NCBI GenBank assembly: GCA_023055505.1
Contig: JALIRH010000014.1
Location: forward strand, 15,092,501-15,156,500
DNA: 64,000 bases
DNA from: Callipepla californica brunnescens
Lineage: Eukaryota > Chordata > Aves > Galliformes > Odontophoridae
Reading direction: 5' to 3'
Shown: one piece after another, positions 62,201-64,000 of the stretch
Layout: the number at the start of each line of letters is the position of its first letter
How positions within the stretch are numbered: position 1 is the first letter of the stretch
The notes under the pieces: generated by a model
Database searches by the model: none
Seen by the model: the letters and a program-made list of their open reading frames with translations, nothing else
What the model was told of the DNA's origin: nothing
Translations under genes and position numbers: made by a program

Positions 62201-64000
62201 CTAGAAACTCCTCCGTCTATCAGTGACTCATCTGGCTGTTCAGCACAAAGAAGCAGCCTGGCTTAAAAATCCATTTGTGTATAGAGCTGAGAGAGATTTG
62301 TCAGTGTTGGAAACTTTTTCCCATCATGAGAGATATTTAATTTTTTTTTCCTTTGGCTGTCACTGCTGTACATTATCATTCCTAATCGTTTAAGACTCAG
62401 AAAAATTATGGAAGAAAATGAAAGCTTTTTTAGGCAGAAGATGAGGTGAAGTTTCAAAGTTTGCTGTTTTTTCCAGTTACTATCACATAGTCTGTACCCA
62501 CATGGCTGGTGGTTCCCCACTCCCTCTCTATAAACAGTGTGATCTGCTCTTACTGTTTGATTCATTTCCGTAGCCTCAATTCTGACACCATCTCATCTAC
62601 TTTTATTGGACTACAGTAGTAGAAACAGATGATGATAAACATAGAAATGTTTAGATTTCATTATATAGAAAATCAATTCTTTTATGCCTTTAATACATAC
62701 GAGCAGTTGCTCAACACTTCTCTTTCTACTGCTGCTGCTTTTAGGCTCAATCAGGCACCCTTTGAGATTAATTAAATTCTGCAATTTATCTCAAGGTGGC
62801 AACTAAGCATGAAATCCATTTTAGTATTATTATTTTTTGTCCATTTGCTCAGTGATGACTGCATGTGTTTCAGGCATGTTCCCAGCAGGGAAATTGCAGC
62901 CTTAAAGGTAACTTCTTAATGAAGTAAATCTTATTGCATACACCCAGTTAGAACAAAATTGGACATTTCCATCTATCAGAGGATGGCTATCACTCCACTG
63001 TCATGAAAGCACAACAATTGCAAAGTACTTTATATATTTAAAATGAAAAAAATAAGATGCTTAGAGGTCAGGAACATTTGTCTTCAACATTTCTGAGGAG
63101 TAAGTTGCTCTGTATACCCAAATACAGCAAAGGATGGACAATGACTTTCTAAATGCTTTGTACTAGCACAGGAATTACCATTGTTTTTTCTGCTAGAACT
63201 GAATTTGGTTACTGTGGCTCCACAAGGATCCCGCAGTTCTGTCTGGTGGTGCACCTCTGGCAAGCTTTACACACCAGTATTACAGACTTAAAATCTAGAG
63301 GCGACTTTTCTCATGTACTTCTCTGCAAGACTAGACTGACACATGCCAGACAGTGTTTGGGTCATTCTCTTTCTGAACACAAAAATGACTATTCCTCGTG
63401 TTTTGCAGAAAACATGTGGGAGGTGAGAACAGCACAAATGACACATCAGGTATATTAAAGCAGAGGCTGACGTTGGTGGCAAACTGTTGTTAAATCCTGT
63501 CAAGAAGCAGCTTTGGAAATTACTATGTCATATATTGTTGGCTTCTTTTTTGCAATTCTGTGAGGTCCTGAGTTTTGGGCTAGGATTCAGAGGGGAATCA
63601 AACTGCTTGATTGTTTGTAATGTATTCAGGGAGCAGTAACTGGGAAAGCACCATAATGGTCAGGTAGCCCCATGACAACAAAGTGTCATCTCCTGTCTGC
63701 TTTTGAGATGGAATTGCAACGTGGCATGGCTGGACTTCAGCCCTTTCCATAGCAGCCCAGCAAAATGTCCATTCAGATGAACATGGCTCTAAGGAAACTC
63801 ATCACACTTACACGTGGAGCTCACCAGGATTGCTGTGTGTGCAGCTTGATGGGAATGCAACCCCTGTCATTTGTGCAAAATTTGGGGAGATTCACATCTT
63901 ATTTCTTTCCCTTCTTCAAGAAGAGTTTTCATAAGGTCACTTTTTAAGTCTATGAGTTAAGTTAAATGAAATAACACTAGAAAAGATATAGAATCTAACC
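59281..64000. other. Unique AT-rich DNA to the window end, no gene seen
   Basis: This includes a T-rich compound repeat at 60083-60121. Overlapping open frames at 61436-61952 on both strands lie in a slightly GC-richer patch and show no domain. A repeat-free AT-rich block with a homeodomain-type dyad is at 62690-62960. No CR1 is recognised, apart from a short TTCTATGATTTTA at 61433-61445 that is too small to call. Confidence 0.5.
60083..60121. repeat. T-rich compound simple repeat
   Basis: A T10 run, TTCTTTTATTCTTTTATTC-like units and a T12 run in series. It is followed by CACAG, so it also resembles a polypyrimidine tract and acceptor, without an exon-like frame after it. Confidence 0.85.

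Noticed and set aside
1..64000. Endogenous retrovirus, CRISPR array, tRNA, rRNA or snRNA genes
   Set aside because: No LTR pair, primer-binding site, spaced direct repeats, tRNA A/B boxes or known snRNA motifs were seen on reading both strands. A profile search could still reveal decayed copies.

Overview
The window looks like bird nuclear DNA, intergenic or deep-intronic, with no gene I can name. Several retrotransposon fragments are recognisable as CR1 LINEs, the dominant avian repeat: their 3' ends carry the typical ATTCTATGATT-type tail and the CCTTCCAACC / GGTTGGAA block just inside it. CR1 content is low, roughly 2 kb of 64 kb. Intergenic DNA is AT-rich with scattered A/T homopolymers, CpG is scarce outside CR1, and I see no SINE swarms, DNA transposon families or intact retroviral elements. 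This fits a bird genome. The sequence alone does not settle the species; a galliform is plausible.

Layout. 1-5.5 kb: unique DNA with one small CR1 tail (541-590) and a small CpG-enriched patch (2084-2201) beside a minus-strand open frame ending in a GTAAGT donor. 5.5-12 kb: unique DNA after a very old plus-strand CR1 (5484-5680). 12.0-12.4 kb: a composite of CR1 3' ends on both strands. 13.9-14.15 kb: a minus-strand open frame ending exactly at GAG|GTAAGT. 15.28-15.86 and 20.77-21.19 kb: the two best plus-strand CR1 copies. 21-32 kb: mostly unique AT-rich DNA. 32.44-32.52 kb: a CR1 interior piece. 38.76-39.24 kb: two exon-like plus-strand segments in compatible reading phase, followed by a stop and an AATAAA. 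45.9-46.26 and 62.7-62.96 kb: repeat-free blocks with transcription-factor-like motifs. 59.0-59.28 kb: a minus-strand CR1. The rest is unique DNA with simple repeats.

Coding content. No open frame resembles a complete or clearly recognisable protein. The longest are about 165 codons, are interrupted by low-complexity stretches or lie antisense to CR1, and are what chance would give. The candidate exons are hypotheses resting on splice-site-like motifs and phase, not on homology. I found no CRISPR, bacterial, rRNA or tRNA features and no convincing new biological system. The most testable lead is the pair of exon-like segments at 38.76-39.11 kb.
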